A DNA stretch of 64,000 nucleotides from Solen grandis (Eukaryota; Mollusca; Bivalvia; Adapedonta; Solenidae): positions 25,424,052 to 25,488,051 of the forward strand of contig CM037783.1 in assembly GCA_021229015.1 (NCBI GenBank). The letters run 5' to 3'. Positions 47,201-57,600 of this stretch are shown here, in pieces. The notes under the pieces were generated by a model. That model made no database searches, was not told the DNA's origin, and worked only from the letters and a program-made list of their open reading frames with translations. Position 1 is the first letter of the stretch; the number at the start of each line of letters is the position of its first letter. The position numbers and the translations under genes were made by a program.

Positions 47201-50200
47201 GGCCTTGTCACAACATTACAGGGTTGATTCTGTTACTCTAAACCCTACATTCTAGGATAGATTTCTATTACATTTTGAAAATATTTTCAGATCTTTGAAT
47301 ATCTAAATCTGTTGACAGAGTGAGAAATAAGCACAAAATTAATGAATACAATCAAGGCTGCTCTTGCAGGCTGATTTAGTTTCACAGTGTTGTCATTTTA
47401 TGGTTGTTAATGGAGTTAGAGGTGCCAATGAAAGATCTGATGGTTAAGGGTATGAACTCCATTTGAATCTCTCATGATCTTTCCAGGTGGAAAATGTACT
47501 GGTACAACCCAGGAACTGTTGAGAAGGTAGCAAATTTAGGCTGAAAAAAATATAAGATTTCTTGGTTATTAAAAGTATACAGCTATATTGAGAGGCTTAC
47601 AATTATTTATGATAGAAATTACATATTACTGAATAGTGATAATGCTGAAATGTTAAGAGAATAAATGCAAAACCTATGACATTGAAAGAAGGCAGAACCA
47701 CTGATGGTTTTGTGCTTGTGATCACAGTTAACACGACATACATCCAGGCGCTCTGGGCTCTGTAGATCTCATCTAACATAGATGACTAACATCAGCCAAT
47801 TAACAGTATCCTGTATTGTTCTGTATTTCAGGCACTGTCTCAAAGCATCTTCACATCCTTAGTGTTTTCCTGTATACATGTACCTAGTTGTATTTCAGCT
47901 ATCTTTGCATGATTTGAGAGTATGATTCTGTGTAGGGATGAACTGCTAGATGTATTGTATTCTTCACAGACATTGGTGTCAAAGACAAAGTATAAACATT
48001 GCTACCATTGTTTTGCTAGCATGAGCTCAAAAACATATTGTACTTACTTAAACACAAGTACATAGCTATTAAAGATAGACAAAGGGAGATAAACAGTGAG
48101 AAAAATAGAAAAACATTGAGAGAGGAAGAAAGAGAGAGATAAAATTAATGATTACAGAATTAATGTAATTTACATATTACATAAAAAAAAATCAATCTGT
48201 TAAATTGATAAACATGGTTTATTATCAAATTTAAGATGTCAGGCAGCTATGTTTTGCATTATGTCACAGTGTCTTGCAGTGTGGTCACTAGCGTTTAGTT
48301 CACTAATCCACTGCATTGCCAGCACAAGTGTAGACCTGTTCATTTCCATGTCACAACCTGTGTGTTTTTGTGAAAGGGCTGAGCTTATTAGTCACATGTG
48401 TGCTTTTGCAAAAGAATTAATCCAGATGTGTGGATAGATACAATAAACATGGTATGGACAGAAATATTCAATTCTCTTTAGATCTTGTTCTTACCCATAA
48501 GCAGGTGCCCCCATTAGCAGGTGCTCCCATTTGGACGTCTCTTTCCAGACTTTAAAATATATATATGTTTTTATTGATATTTTTTCTTTCATATCTTAAA
48601 GCTTTTCGAATGTAATGTCAATCATTTTTCAATCAATCAATGTTCAAGCGGGCATAATCGTGAATTTGAAAGAATATTTAGATTTTTTTCCCTATAATTT
48701 ACCATAAATTTCTTTGATTGGTCCAGTAAGTTATGTTGTCATAGCAAAGGAACAGTCCTAGACATTATCAAGCACCCTTAAACCATGGGAAAATACTGTC
48801 AGATATTCAAGAAACATTTAATGACATTCATAGGCTATATTATGTCATGACATGCCTGACCCATAGGCTTGATAATGTCATGACATGCCTGACCCATAGG
48901 CTTGATAATGTCATGACATGCCTGACCCATAGGCTTGATAATGTCATGACATGCCTGACCCATAGGCTTGATAATGTCATGACATGCCTGACCCATAGGC
49001 TTGATAATGTCATGACATGCCTGACCCATAGGCTTGATAATGTCATGACATGCCTGACCCATAGGCTTGATAATGTCATGACATGCCTGACCCATAGGCT
49101 TGATAATGTCATGACATGCCTGACCCATAGGCTTGATAATGTCATGACATGCATGACCCATAGGCTTGATAATGTCATGACATGTCTGACCCATAGACTA
49201 GATAATGTCATGACATGCCTGACCCATAGACTAGATAATGTCATGACATGCCTGACCCATAGACTAGATAATGTCATGACATGCCTGACCCATAGGCTTG
49301 ATAATGTCATGACATGCCTGACCCATAGGCTAGATAATGTCATGACATGCCTGACCCATAGGCTTGATAATGTCATGACATGCCTGACCCATAGGCTTGA
49401 TAATGTCATGACATGCCTGACCCATAGGCTTGATAATGTCATGACATGCCTGACCCATAGGGTATAATGTCATGAAATGCCTGACCCATAGGCTTGATAA
49501 TGTCATGACATGCCTGACCCCATGGCAAGATATACTTTACATTTAGGAAGCATATCAAGAATAAAATCCTATTTTTCAGAGTGTTGTTAATCAGAATGAT
49601 GTATTGTAGCATTAACCTCATTGGTGATAATGCAATATTATAATCAGAAACACAGTAAATCAGAAAACTCACATTACTTCTTCCCTATTTTCTGTTGGTA
49701 TCCCATTTCTTTGGATAGATTTCTTAACTTCCCATGCTAGATTCTCTGTATTAGATCATGAAATAGAAATATGTTGCATATCTTTTAGATAATGGTTTAG
49801 AATAAATACTTATCAGTTAGTCCATTATGGCACTGGTTTGATTCCAGAATTGTACTAGGATTTCACATGTGAGGAATGCCTTCGACTATCTTGCAGTAGG
49901 CCTGTGGTTCTAACTGGGTGCAATTGTGCACTCAGGCTTCCTCTCCACCTATAATTATATAATCAGCATTACTTTATGCCTGAAATACTATCATTGCAAC
50001 AGAAAACACCAAAGTAACAACAAGAAATATTTGAACTATATGTAAAAAAAAAACTACTGCTATATGTGCAACAGGCTGTAGATTATTGTAGTTAAAAGCT
50101 ACTTTTTCATTGCTTTTTCTTCTCTACTGGCATGGTTTTAATAGAAACACATTTCAGCATGTTTCGCTCATTGCATGTGAGCTGCTGACCTGATAAACTT

Positions 50201-53200
50201 TAGTTTCTTTCTTTTTGATCATTCTTAAAAACAGTTTTTTTAATTACAATTAAATTGCGAGTTTTTTTTTTTTTTTTTTTTTTAATGATTTATATGAATT
50301 CCAAGCACATATAATTGTATAAACTGTTATATAAAAAATGACTTTGTTCAAAACATAATGCTTGTTAATTTTTGAAAATTAAAAAAAAAAAATATAATAT
50401 AAAATCATTCTCTTCAATTATAAATTAAAGACTGTATTACATAAAACTATTATGTACGGAGACCTACAATTAAAAATCATTTCTCTTATATAATATACAT
50501 GAAGACAGTGTAGATCTGTTATAAAGTGTTGGGGTCTAGACTTAAGTTCTGCTTTATCATGGGCTTTGTAACTCAGGTCAGCCTGGAACAAATAAAAAAA
50601 ATTATATCCATGGTTTGAACCATTTTATGTTTGAGTGCTTTGTAATGGATCTGCATTCTGTCTATACTAAGTATATTAATTACTTTTAAGTGTCACATGA
50701 CCAGAAGTGTTGAATTTGGAATATCCTCTGACATTTCCCCTCAATACTTTCAGAAGAGCTGCAGAAAGCAATGCCAGAGTTCAAGGACCACATAGCAAAA
50801 CTTGCTGGTGAGGACCCAGACATTACAGATACACAGGAACTGTCAAACAGAACCAACCAATCAGATCAGGTATACAGGTCATGTGACCAGCTTCCTTATG
50901 AATAAATCTATATATAACCAGAAATGCCATGTATGATAATTGCTTAGATCCAGCTTAATCAAACCTGAGTTGTCAGGTGAGTTGTTTAAACTTGATGTCA
51001 GTTACATGTATATAAATGATTTCTGTTCAATATGTGTCCCAGCAAGACATTGCCCTATAAATGCACAACTTATCCCTTTTATCCCAGAGCATATAGCAAT
51101 TAGCAAGCCTGTGTTTTGACTATGTCATCATAATCTATATCCACATGCTTTTAGAATGTTTTCACTATCAGCCCATGATTAGATAAATCAAGAAGATATG
51201 TGAAATGCCTGCAAAAAGTTTAAAAAAAATATCCCAATCTTAAAAACTTTGAAATGTTTACAATAGTGTTTCAACCTACAAAAATGTACATGAGATAAAA
51301 TATCAAACATGTAAGACATAGATATGGGCCCGGCAATGTGTTTTTCATTCATACTTGACTTTACAGGGAACCGATAGCGATACTTCTTTCATTGTTCATG
51401 AGAAGGAGGCTACGAAGGAGAATGAATCAGAAGCAAGCTTCGACATGCAGCGAGACAGTGGAATGCCAGAAACTTCGGAAATCACTTACAATTATACTGT
51501 GGACTCTGTCCCGGCTGACTTCCAAAATGAGTCAGAAGACAAACCAGAGTCTGAAGATGAAGAAATTGTTACCGAGGAGATTGTTGAGTATTATCCGGCA
51601 CGTCCGGAATGTATGGACATGGGAAGTCCTCGGAGGATTCCAGATCTGGACTCTCCAAAGGAACACCGGAGTTTATCACTGCCCATGCGGGAGGTTATCA
51701 GTGATATCCCTGTGGATCAGTCCGCACCAGTGGACAAAAGTACACCAAAGGATATCAAACAGCAAAAAAGACTCTCCATGATGGAGACATTGGAACAGGA
51801 GAGAAAGATGGAAGAAGATAGGCGGCGGAAGAGGGAAGAGGAAGAAGCCAACCAAAAGAAGAAGGAAGAGTTTGTGATTACTTTGGATGAACTTACAAAT
51901 GTTGATTTTAGTGCAACGAAGCCAGGGGAACAAAAGAGACAATCAACAAGTGAACCTCCAAAGGTAAATTACAGAATAGAGTTTCGAAGTTCTAGAGACT
52001 TTTCAGATGAGCCTGTTGATTTTCTTCAAGCAGAGTCTGCTTCTGAGGTTGAGTCTGAGCCAGTGATCAATGAACAAGAGGACAATTACAATGTTAAAAC
52101 AAAGTGTTCAGATATTAGTTTCACTCCAAGTTCAGAAGGAGAAGTTGAACATGTGATGGAGGAAAAATCCATCTCAATGATAGCGCTTCCAGCAGAAAGA
52201 ACACCTGTCAAACAATATGTCAATTCTAATTTCGAAGACTCACCCACTTACACATCCTCTACTAAAGTTCAACTATTGCCAAACTCAGCAGGTGCTTCTC
52301 CTTCATCTGATTTATCGCCACGGCGGGACGACAGTTTTGAGACTCAGAACATGATGCAGGCGCAGTATCAGCAGCTGCAGTCACAGTTCACGATGTGGCA
52401 AAGTCAGCTGAATCAAAACCAGCAACTTCTGGCCACGCAGGACGACCAGTCAAACCTCCAACTACAGCAGTTGCAGCTCCAGATACAGATGCAGCAGCAG
52501 ATGTTGCTGCAGCTCCAGCAGAGCATGCACTCCTGGCCATGCAGAACACACTGGCAGCTCAACAGCAGCAACAGTCGCAGCAGTATCAGCATGTAAAGGC
52601 TGTACCAGTGGAGGCCATCCCCAGTCTTCCTGTTCAGGCTCCACAACCTGTACCACTAGATAGCGAGGTGATGACCGAACCTTCTCCTGTGGATTCCCAG
52701 ATTCCGGCAGCACCGGAACCACCACCTGCTCCCGCACCACCTACGGCCGCTAAATCAAAACCAGTAAAAGTTGATGCAAAGTATTCCAAACCAAAACAGA
52801 AAAAGTTTGAGAGGCAGCTGGACACCCGAGAGAAGCTGATGCTTGACATTAGGAACTTTGGAAAAACTGGACTGAAAAAGGTTGGTATTCTGTAGATTGA
52901 TCTTTTGATATATAACAGTGAAAAATGGTTTTACCAAACAGTTAAAATTGATAAGCTAATTTATTCTTAATTTACATCTATGGAATACACTACATTTAGT
53001 CTTCTGGAAGTTAGATCTACTGTATCTTACAGGTACATTAAGCTATATAACACACAAAGATAGTTAAATTGTATTCTTGTTAAGTGCAAAATTACACCCC
53101 CCAAAAAAATGAAAAAGGTATGTGATCAGTAAATTACCTGTTCTTCATCTTAAACTCAGTGTTATTTATATCTTTATCACCTAATTTTACCAATGTTATA

Positions 53201-54655
53201 AATATCTTGATGTTGAAGAATGCTGCAGCCAGGTACCACTAATCCTTTAGATAATCTACATCAGGCACACAAGAATCTGCAGAAATCCAGTGCACCCAGA
53301 CCTTAAGCTATCTGGGCACCTATCTCAGATCTGTATCACCCCTAGCACATGCCATGCCAATTTCCTCTCAGTTATACACCCCTTGTTTACTGGTATATTC
53401 CACCCTCTGTTAAAGCATTTCCAAGCTCTTACTTTCCCTTCATTTCATTCATTTATATATACCTTAAATTGTAAAAGTATTACTAATGTCACCAGGGGAG
53501 AAAAATGTACAGCCCAACTGGAACTTGAACCAGGGGCCTTTCACTTACAGGGTGAATCCTCTACTTACTGAGCTACCAAGCCACTAACATGCAGTTCTCC
53601 CCTATTGTGAGTTATCGGCTGTGTGGCAAACTCCCCTGCCTAATTGGAATTTGTCCTTGAAATTCCAAATGGGCACAGAAAACAAGAATATGATCTCAAA
53701 GCACAGACAGCTTAGCTACGCTCCAATGTTGGGTGCCAAATGTCACAGGGTGAAAAAATGTGCAGCCTGACTGGGACTCAAACCTGGTGCCTGTCACTTA
53801 CAAGGCTAATACTCTACTGACCACTTACATAAAGTTCTCCCCTGTATTGAGTTAGCAGTACCTTGACACTTACCTTGTCACTTTCATGAATATTTTTGGA
53901 AGATTTCATTAAAACAGTTAATATCCAAGTTTTTACAAAGATTATATCCTTTATGTACTTAAAACATGATGGTGTGTGAAAACTATGGTGATTTTTGAAG
54001 TTTAAAGTAGATTAAATTTATTGACAGTTTGATAAGTCGTGACTAGTATTCATTTTCTGATTTATAGATATAGGGACAGAAACCACTCTTGCACATTTAC
54101 TAGAGTGCTGTTACTATCCATGTTATTTCAGACAACTGGACACTTCATATATTACCAATGCACTTATCCGGATTGTCCAGTTCCTATTTCCGGTGATCCT
54201 TCATAAGCAAACTTGCACTCTTAACATATAAATACATTGTGTATGCATTATCACAACAGTTTATGATTACAATATCTTTCATGAATACCAAGAGAGCAAA
54301 CTGAAGTTAGGGTTCTAATAGAGCTTTAAAACAGATTGAATTTGATTTTTAAAAACTCATAATTTATTTGGAAAGAAGTCATTACTGATGAAGGGCACCT
54401 GGGCCCGTGTGTGGAAGAGTGACCACCTTTCTCTGTGCCATGTGACTGTGAACCTAGAATGTATTGATGAGAAATTCGCATGTCTGTCTAACCATCTATA
54501 AATTCAGATACAGAGTATAATAATTTTACAAACTTTTGATTTATTTTTGCACTGTCCTAATTTCTGACCTAACTTTTGATTTATTTTTGTACTGTCCTAA
54601 TTTCTGACCTTTCTTGTTTCAGGTCCCAGTCAAGGCCACCCACTGGCACCAGTGA
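34992..54655 (+). CDS. cobl: Cordon-bleu (COBL/COBLL1-like) actin regulator, ten-exon gene model, 5' part missing
   Basis: Cordon-bleu proteins bind actin monomers through WH2 motifs and shape the cortical cytoskeleton; their KRAP motifs bind syndapin SH3 domains (family knowledge). Ten plus-strand exons with GT-AG borders keep phase: 34992-35214, 36104-36282, 36740-37511, 39717-39806, 41209-41466, 44754-44801, 46407-46544, 50754-50869, 51367-52880, 54623-54655. From ATG 34992 this gives about 1,123 residues, if one missing base in exon 9 is allowed for. Domain order: cordon-bleu ubiquitin-like fold (residues 1-75), basic linker KKAKKGFLSFLSKK (about 115-130), KKRAAPPPP (about 242), KKKRAPLPPP (about 378), charged helix (about 738-775), Gln-rich segment (about 937-1000), WH2 LMLDIRNFGKTGLKKV (about 1098-1113), short tail and stop. 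Vertebrate family members have a further ubiquitin-like half upstream, so 34992 is probably an internal exon start rather than the initiator. The domain order fits COBL/COBLL1; a single WH2 is closer to COBLL1. Confidence 0.88.
35338..35565. mobile_element. Diverged relative of the 20000 mini-transposon (cobl intron)
   Basis: ACTAACCCTTACATTTCTG at the left, AGATCAGCCTGCACACC in the middle, and AAGAAATTTAGCATCGTAAG at the right parallel the 20000-20224 element (AACCCTTACC..., ATCAGCCTGCAC..., GAGAAATTCAGCAGGTTAAG). Terminal TTAA sites are lost, so this is an old copy. Confidence 0.5.
36104..36282 (+). CDS. cobl: cobl exon: basic linker
   Basis: Acceptor CTTCTACAG and donor AAAGTG/GTAGGT. It enters in phase 1 (the split codon GCC gives Ala) and leaves in phase 0. 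It encodes LLEAATARSMPDLAMQMSRH and ends with the Lys-rich EKKAKKGFLSFLSKKDKKFK. This corresponds to the KKKFLGFF-type basic patch that follows the ubiquitin-like domain in vertebrate COBL and COBLL1. In that family the patch is a candidate membrane or phospholipid contact (inference). Confidence 0.85.
36740..37511 (+). CDS. cobl: cobl exon: long linker with two KKRAP proline motifs
   Basis: Large exon of 772 nt, entering in phase 0 after TTTTGTAG and leaving in phase 1 at ATGTCAG/GTATGT. It carries GKKRAAPPPPQAQ near 37060 and RKKKRAPLPPPGMSG near 37470. These match the KKRRAP signature of COBL/COBLL1, which docks SH3 domains of syndapin/PACSIN. Between them are Ser-rich stretches such as SRNSSDSSGYHEL and SIDSLDHFNGDSG, typical disordered phosphorylatable linker. 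Confidence 0.88.
37858..38099 (+). mobile_element. TTAA mini-transposon copy 10 (full length, in cobl intron)
   Basis: Full-length forward copy inside the cobl intron between the exons ending 37511 and starting 39717. The palindrome is intact save one mismatch. Confidence 0.9.
39717..39806 (+). CDS. cobl: cobl small linker exon
   Basis: A 90-nt exon bounded by TTTGGTTTCAG and CAAGAAG/GTAAGG, phase 1 at both ends, so it could be skipped without changing frame. It encodes CSIKVSNETKPAPGSPTVTV followed by EERKVGNQE. No domain is recognised. Support is the phase fit with both neighbours and good splice sites. Confidence 0.7.
40010..40395. mobile_element. Small DNA transposon remnant split by a SINE
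   Basis: GATCCATTATAGCATGCTCC at the left and CCGTTATAATGGAGCTGCCC at the right are inverse of each other in the CTCCATTATA block, and the V-SINE copy at 40090-40285 sits between them. The same block (CAGTGCAGCTCCATTATAGC) opens the tandem repeat at 18738. Confidence 0.4.
40090..40285 (+). mobile_element. V-SINE copy, head truncated (cobl intron)
   Basis: Starts at the B-box region (GGGTTTGAATCCCAG) and then GTGAGGAAGCCTTCCAGCTG, ending GCGACGGTAAACTAAAATAG. The A-box half of the tRNA head is missing. It appears to sit inside another small transposon (see 40010-40395). Confidence 0.8.
41209..41466 (+). CDS. cobl: cobl exon: acidic and Pro-rich segment
   Basis: A 258-nt exon, phase 1 at both ends, acceptor CCCTCCACAG, donor ATATAG/GTAAAG. 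It encodes DEEFYALQAMEEVTMKFN, then an Asp run (SEDDDDDDMKM), then FVAPPPPTEPPPEDSEVVDY. The acidic and proline clusters fit a disordered scaffold linker. The (GAT)n-like run behind the Asp tract could vary in length between alleles. Confidence 0.82.
42512..42762 (+). mobile_element. TTAA mini-transposon copy 11 plus fragment of a second copy (cobl intron)
   Basis: 42512-42735 runs TTAA to TTAA. To the right of the palindrome it reads CTGTTCGCTGCTC and then ATGAGGG, as though the left flank had been copied onto the right. The closing TTAA is immediately followed by CCCTTCACCTCATATAGTCT, the start of a second copy cut at about 42762, giving a nested or tandem arrangement. Confidence 0.82.
43059..44363 (+). 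mobile_element. 1.3-kb repeat element starting with a GCTCACC/GGTGAGC hairpin (cobl intron)
   Basis: Starts with hairpin GCTCACCTGAGC-AAAAAGT-GCTCATGGTGAGC (43061-43093) and ends GGTGAGCGATCCAGAGCCAT then CATGACCCTCTTGTTTA. Inside are about six diverged copies of a ~180-bp unit with CTTCTCAGAAACCACAAGGC, ACCAAGTTTGTTCAAATCAT and ACCCTGGGGTCAAA. No coding frame survives. Repeats of this form are common in bivalve genomes (recalled). On the other strand the hairpin is followed by CTAAAA, recalling a Helitron 3' end, but that is only a suggestion. Confidence 0.7.
44395..44498. mobile_element. Fragment of a TTAA mini-transposon
   Basis: CTTAAGACCAGTCTGTGAG, then GGGGCTGATCTGGTTTAAT, and ending GGAGGTTAAGGGTTAA. 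The right end matches the second family; the left is decayed. Confidence 0.4.
44754..44801 (+). CDS. cobl: cobl 48-nt micro-exon
   Basis: A 48-nt exon between ATCTTACAG and AAAGGCA/GTAAGT. It is phase 1 at both ends and encodes GVGEDTTSLSPSSSKG, a short Ser/Thr-rich insert. Its symmetric phase makes it a natural cassette exon. The identification rests on splice-site quality and phase only. Confidence 0.6.
45590..45655 (+). repeat. tRNA-like repeat (cobl intron)
   Basis: AACCAGTAGAGTATTTTATG and GGTTCTGGGTTCGAGTCCTG resemble the D-arm and T-arm of a tRNA, but the stems do not close. Probably a SINE head. Confidence 0.4.
46407..46544 (+). CDS. cobl: cobl exon: Arg/Ser-rich segment
   Basis: A 138-nt exon, phase 1 at both ends, with acceptor GCTCGTGCAG and donor GTCCAAG/GTATCA. 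It encodes RSRRSSASSNTSVNTLEDLS, then LAFKQTIAMGEEALGFES and an acidic end. The open frame runs on upstream and downstream into intron, so the acceptor choice (46406/46407) is the least certain point. Confidence 0.68.
48842..49521. repeat. 33-bp minisatellite, about 20 units (cobl intron)
   Basis: Units read ATGTCATGACATGCCTGACC then CATAGGCTTGATA. Each includes the palindrome TGTCATGACA. The period is eleven codons, so frames on both strands stay open for about 200 codons (MTCLTHRLDNV repeated). The units are nearly identical, which suggests recent expansion. Confidence 0.95.
49825..50012 (+). mobile_element. Old diverged V-SINE copy (cobl intron)
   Basis: CATGTGAGGAATGCCTTCGA, GTAGGCCTGTGGTTCTAACT and TGAAATACTATCATTGCAAC follow the order of the SINE core and tail with many substitutions. 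An old copy. Confidence 0.6.
50754..50869 (+). CDS. cobl: cobl exon: short helical segment
   Basis: A 116-nt exon entering in phase 1 and leaving in phase 0. The acceptor is ATACTTTCAG and the donor TCAGATCAG/GTATAC. It encodes EELQKAMPEFKDHIAKLAGE and then DPDITDTQELSNRTNQSDQ. No known domain is seen. It links in frame to the long exon that follows. Confidence 0.75.
51367..52880 (+). CDS. cobl: cobl long 3' exon with charged helix, Gln-rich segment and WH2; frame broken once
   Basis: The exon enters and leaves in phase 0, yet is 1,514 nt, one short of a multiple of three. The 5' part reads GTDSDTSFIVHEKEATKE onward, with a charged stretch METLEQERKMEEDRRRKREE (about 51778) and Gln-rich MMQAQYQQLQSQFTMWQSQL (about 52350). 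That frame stops at 52596. The other frame covers the end: PVDSQIPAAPEPPPAPAPPT, a basic stretch and the WH2 motif LMLDIRNFGKTGLKKV (52833-52880). The two frames overlap inside the CAG-rich region, and the simplest switch point is near 52526-52535. A lost base in a short run there is an inference; a real frameshift allele is the alternative. WH2 motifs bind monomeric actin. Confidence 0.85.
53513..53582 (-). repeat. tRNA-Thr-like sequence
   Basis: On the minus strand: TTGGTAGCTCAGTAAGTAGA, anticodon arm TTCAC-CCTGTAA-GTGAA (anticodon TGT would be Thr), then CCTGGTTCAAGTTCC. The acceptor stem is imperfect and a related degenerate copy lies at 53757-53830, so I take it as a tRNA-derived repeat and not a working gene. 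Confidence 0.5.
53757..53830 (-). repeat. Second degenerate tRNA-Thr-like copy
   Basis: Minus strand GGTCAGTAGAGTATTAGCCT then TTGTAAGTGACAGG and GGTTTGAGTCCCAG. Parallel to 53513-53582 about 240 bp away; the pair suggests a tandemly duplicated SINE-like unit. Confidence 0.45.
54623..54655 (+). CDS. cobl: cobl terminal coding exon
   Basis: The acceptor CTTGTTTCAG is followed by VPVKATHWHQ and a TGA stop at 54653-54655. The junction completes the WH2 end (GLKKV) with VPVKA. This resembles the KLKRVTIP ending of vertebrate COBLL1 WH2, and supports this as the true last coding exon rather than read-through to the TAG at 52893. Confidence 0.78.
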   Translation, partial: VPVKATHWHQ

Positions 54656-57600
54656 CGTGACCTACATCTATGTGTAACTACAACATGTCCATGGGCAGCA
54701 CCATTGTGGACTGACTGACCCTTGTTTCCATGGGAACAACTAGAGATCATGAGACCTATACCTGTGACCGACTAGCTTTAACAGCACAGTGGATGCCAGG
54801 TGCAGGGGACTCTGTCCTGTGAAAGGGGGAATCGGTGATAACTTTGTTGTGCCTTAAGTAACTATCCTTGAAACCACTCCTGAATAACTTGCCAATAACT
54901 GAATGGATGTTTGTTCAGAGATACGAACAGTGCTGGTACCGATGGAACATATTTATCCCTGACACTAGAATGGCAGCATTGTGGCAAGTATCAGTGAATA
55001 CTTGTGGTGGGAATCTGGAAACATGACAATATGAGCGGATTTCTACAATGAGCATATCTTTGTTTAAAAGTGTAGCTGACATGTAAAAAATAGAAGGTAG
55101 TGATCTTCCTGTATTTCGACTCGACCGAAGATCACTTTTGCCTCGGAAATGTATTTCCTGCATGTTTATGTCAGAACACCATGTGACATTGAAAGGGGTT
55201 ATTTTCGGAAATATACCACAATGGATTACAGGTGTTTTTAAATATGGTACTTGAATCCTTGTGATTGTAGCTTTGTTTTTGTCATGGAAAGTTATTCCAG
55301 ACTTGACAGGCTAGGTATATGATATGTATGTTTTACTGGCATTACAAACATAGTCATTTCTTTTACGTTCCTTTCGATTTTAGAGTTAATGTGCTCATAA
55401 TACACAAGAATTTGGTAAATATTACAAAACATGGAATAGGGAAGTTATGGAATATTTATACTTTATTTGGCTGAAGACCAATGTATTTTCCTCATAGTAT
55501 AGAGAGGGCAGTGAGACTCAGACAGATGTTGGGGATATCCCATAGGGTCAGAACATTGAGTGGAATTTGTCATTGTGAAATGATTTAAATGAGCAATAGA
55601 ATGTTCAATTATTAAATTATTATTTGTACTTCTAATCTTGGCAGATATAGGACATGCAAACTGTAAAAGCACTAATATGTACATACAATCTGTATAACCA
55701 GTGTGTAAAGCTTATACTCAGATGTGTACAAGAGAGTTATTGTTCAAGTATTACAGGATGATACCTACTTACTTGAAATATGAATGCTGGAGTGTACAGG
55801 GACAATGATAAATGTCAGATCTTCTTTAATATTAAGGAGGAAATTATCACAGTTTCATATTATATTAAAACATTTAAAATGTAGACATCAAGTCATTGGC
55901 TTCTTGCTGATGAAAGTGAGAGGCTGATTGGCTTACTCAATTTTTATCCATAGCCAAGAGGGCTTTGTACACGATATTGCTTATTCTATATTTGAAGGGT
56001 TTGAAAAAAGCAGTATTTAAGGTAGGGTAAGGCTGGGTAGGGCTAGAAGGAAAGAGATTGGGTAGAACATTTAGAAGAACTAGTAGGGGAGGGGCTTTAG
56101 TGAGATGTGGGAGGGGTTGGATTTCATGATGAGGGACAAGAACATGCTGGAAAAGGGTTACTATAATTTATGATGGGAAGAGGCTAAAAGATGAGAGGTT
56201 AGAGCTTCTTTAGGTATGGTGAGGGTTGGGCTAAGATTTGATGACAAGGGTGTAGTGGGGAGGAACTACTGGGAGGGACTTGAATATGGTGGGGGGAGGG
56301 GCTTGAGACTTTAATTAGGGAAGGGCTTTAGATCTACGCTTCAGCGTGTGTTATAAGTGTCCAATTTAATTATTATTTGGAGGCTTCTCTGGGTGGGATA
56401 TTTGTTGACCCTTACCAGGATATCAACATGTTAACTTGGAACACAATGTGCAATTTCTTTTCTTTTTTTATTAGTACATAACTTGCTATGTTTTATACTA
56501 ACATTGTTTACTTGTGTTTTTGTACAAAAGTGATACATTTTATATGATAGTAAACTCTTATGATATATTGTTCAAATAATGTATGAGTTACAAAAAATAT
56601 ATATGATAATGCCTTGAATATATGTAATTCTGTATGGATAATTATTCTAATACAAATATACAAAATGAACTGCTTGGCTACTGGAAAATATTTTCATTGC
56701 CAACAAAATTCAAGTTCACGTAATGATTAAAAGATTAATAACATTCTTTATATAAACTGAGTTTTATAATCTAATGAATTGAATATTTATTGATATAACT
56801 ATAGTTTAAGATATTTACTGAAATGTGCTGCTAACCCATTACCACATGAGGGCTACTGAAAATAAAAACTGTGTGGCGTCAAGGAGACCCAGATCAGCCT
56901 GCAAGTACCAGTAGCTTGCAAGTTTGCTTTACCTCAATATTTTTTTAGATCGAAAGATAACACTGTTAAACTCAGAATAGTCACAGAATGAACCATTCCT
57001 AAGCTTACATACATATTCAAATTAATTTATCAGATTAACCAATAGCTACACTGGGATATCATGTGATCAGTGGTTGTCATGGTTTACACATACACACTCA
57101 GAACAACTTGGATGTTTTTTTATTTTTATATTCATGTAACTATGTGGTAGAATAAGAAAGGTCCATCGCTTGCTGTCTCCTCTGGTGTTTCAGTGGTCAA
57201 ACACGGTGTGAAATGGCATACCGGTACCCAGTTGGTGAAGGGTTAGTCTCCCCACAGAATCCCAATGTACAGGGAACCACCAGGCCAGTGTAGAGATACT
57301 GTAGTACTCATCTCAGACTGGTTTTATGTAAAATGTAGATTTCAATATTTACGTGAATTTATATATGCCTACTATGTATGTGTGAGAGAAGAGTGAGGCA
57401 TAAAAATGATAGTGTTCCGGAAGATGGACATTATTTGACGGATTTAAAGCCTATTCACCATGCAATGTCAGAAACAGTTTGAAACCAGACAACTGTGAAG
57501 GTAAACAAATTTATTAGAAGCAACACTTGATCTTTATCAAAATTTAGCAAATTTATTTAAGGTTTTGAAGACTTACAAATTTTAGATGAAAAGGTGGACT

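Noticed and set aside
48840..49467. 200-codon frames on both strands (MTCLTHRLDNV and MTLSSLWVRHV repeats)
   Set aside because: By-products of the 33-bp array, whose period is a multiple of three.
48842..49521. CRISPR-like array
   Set aside because: Units are contiguous with no unique spacers, and the genome is animal.
52413..52849. Minus frames opposite the Gln/Pro-rich cobl exon
   Set aside because: Shadow frames of the coding exon; no independent support.
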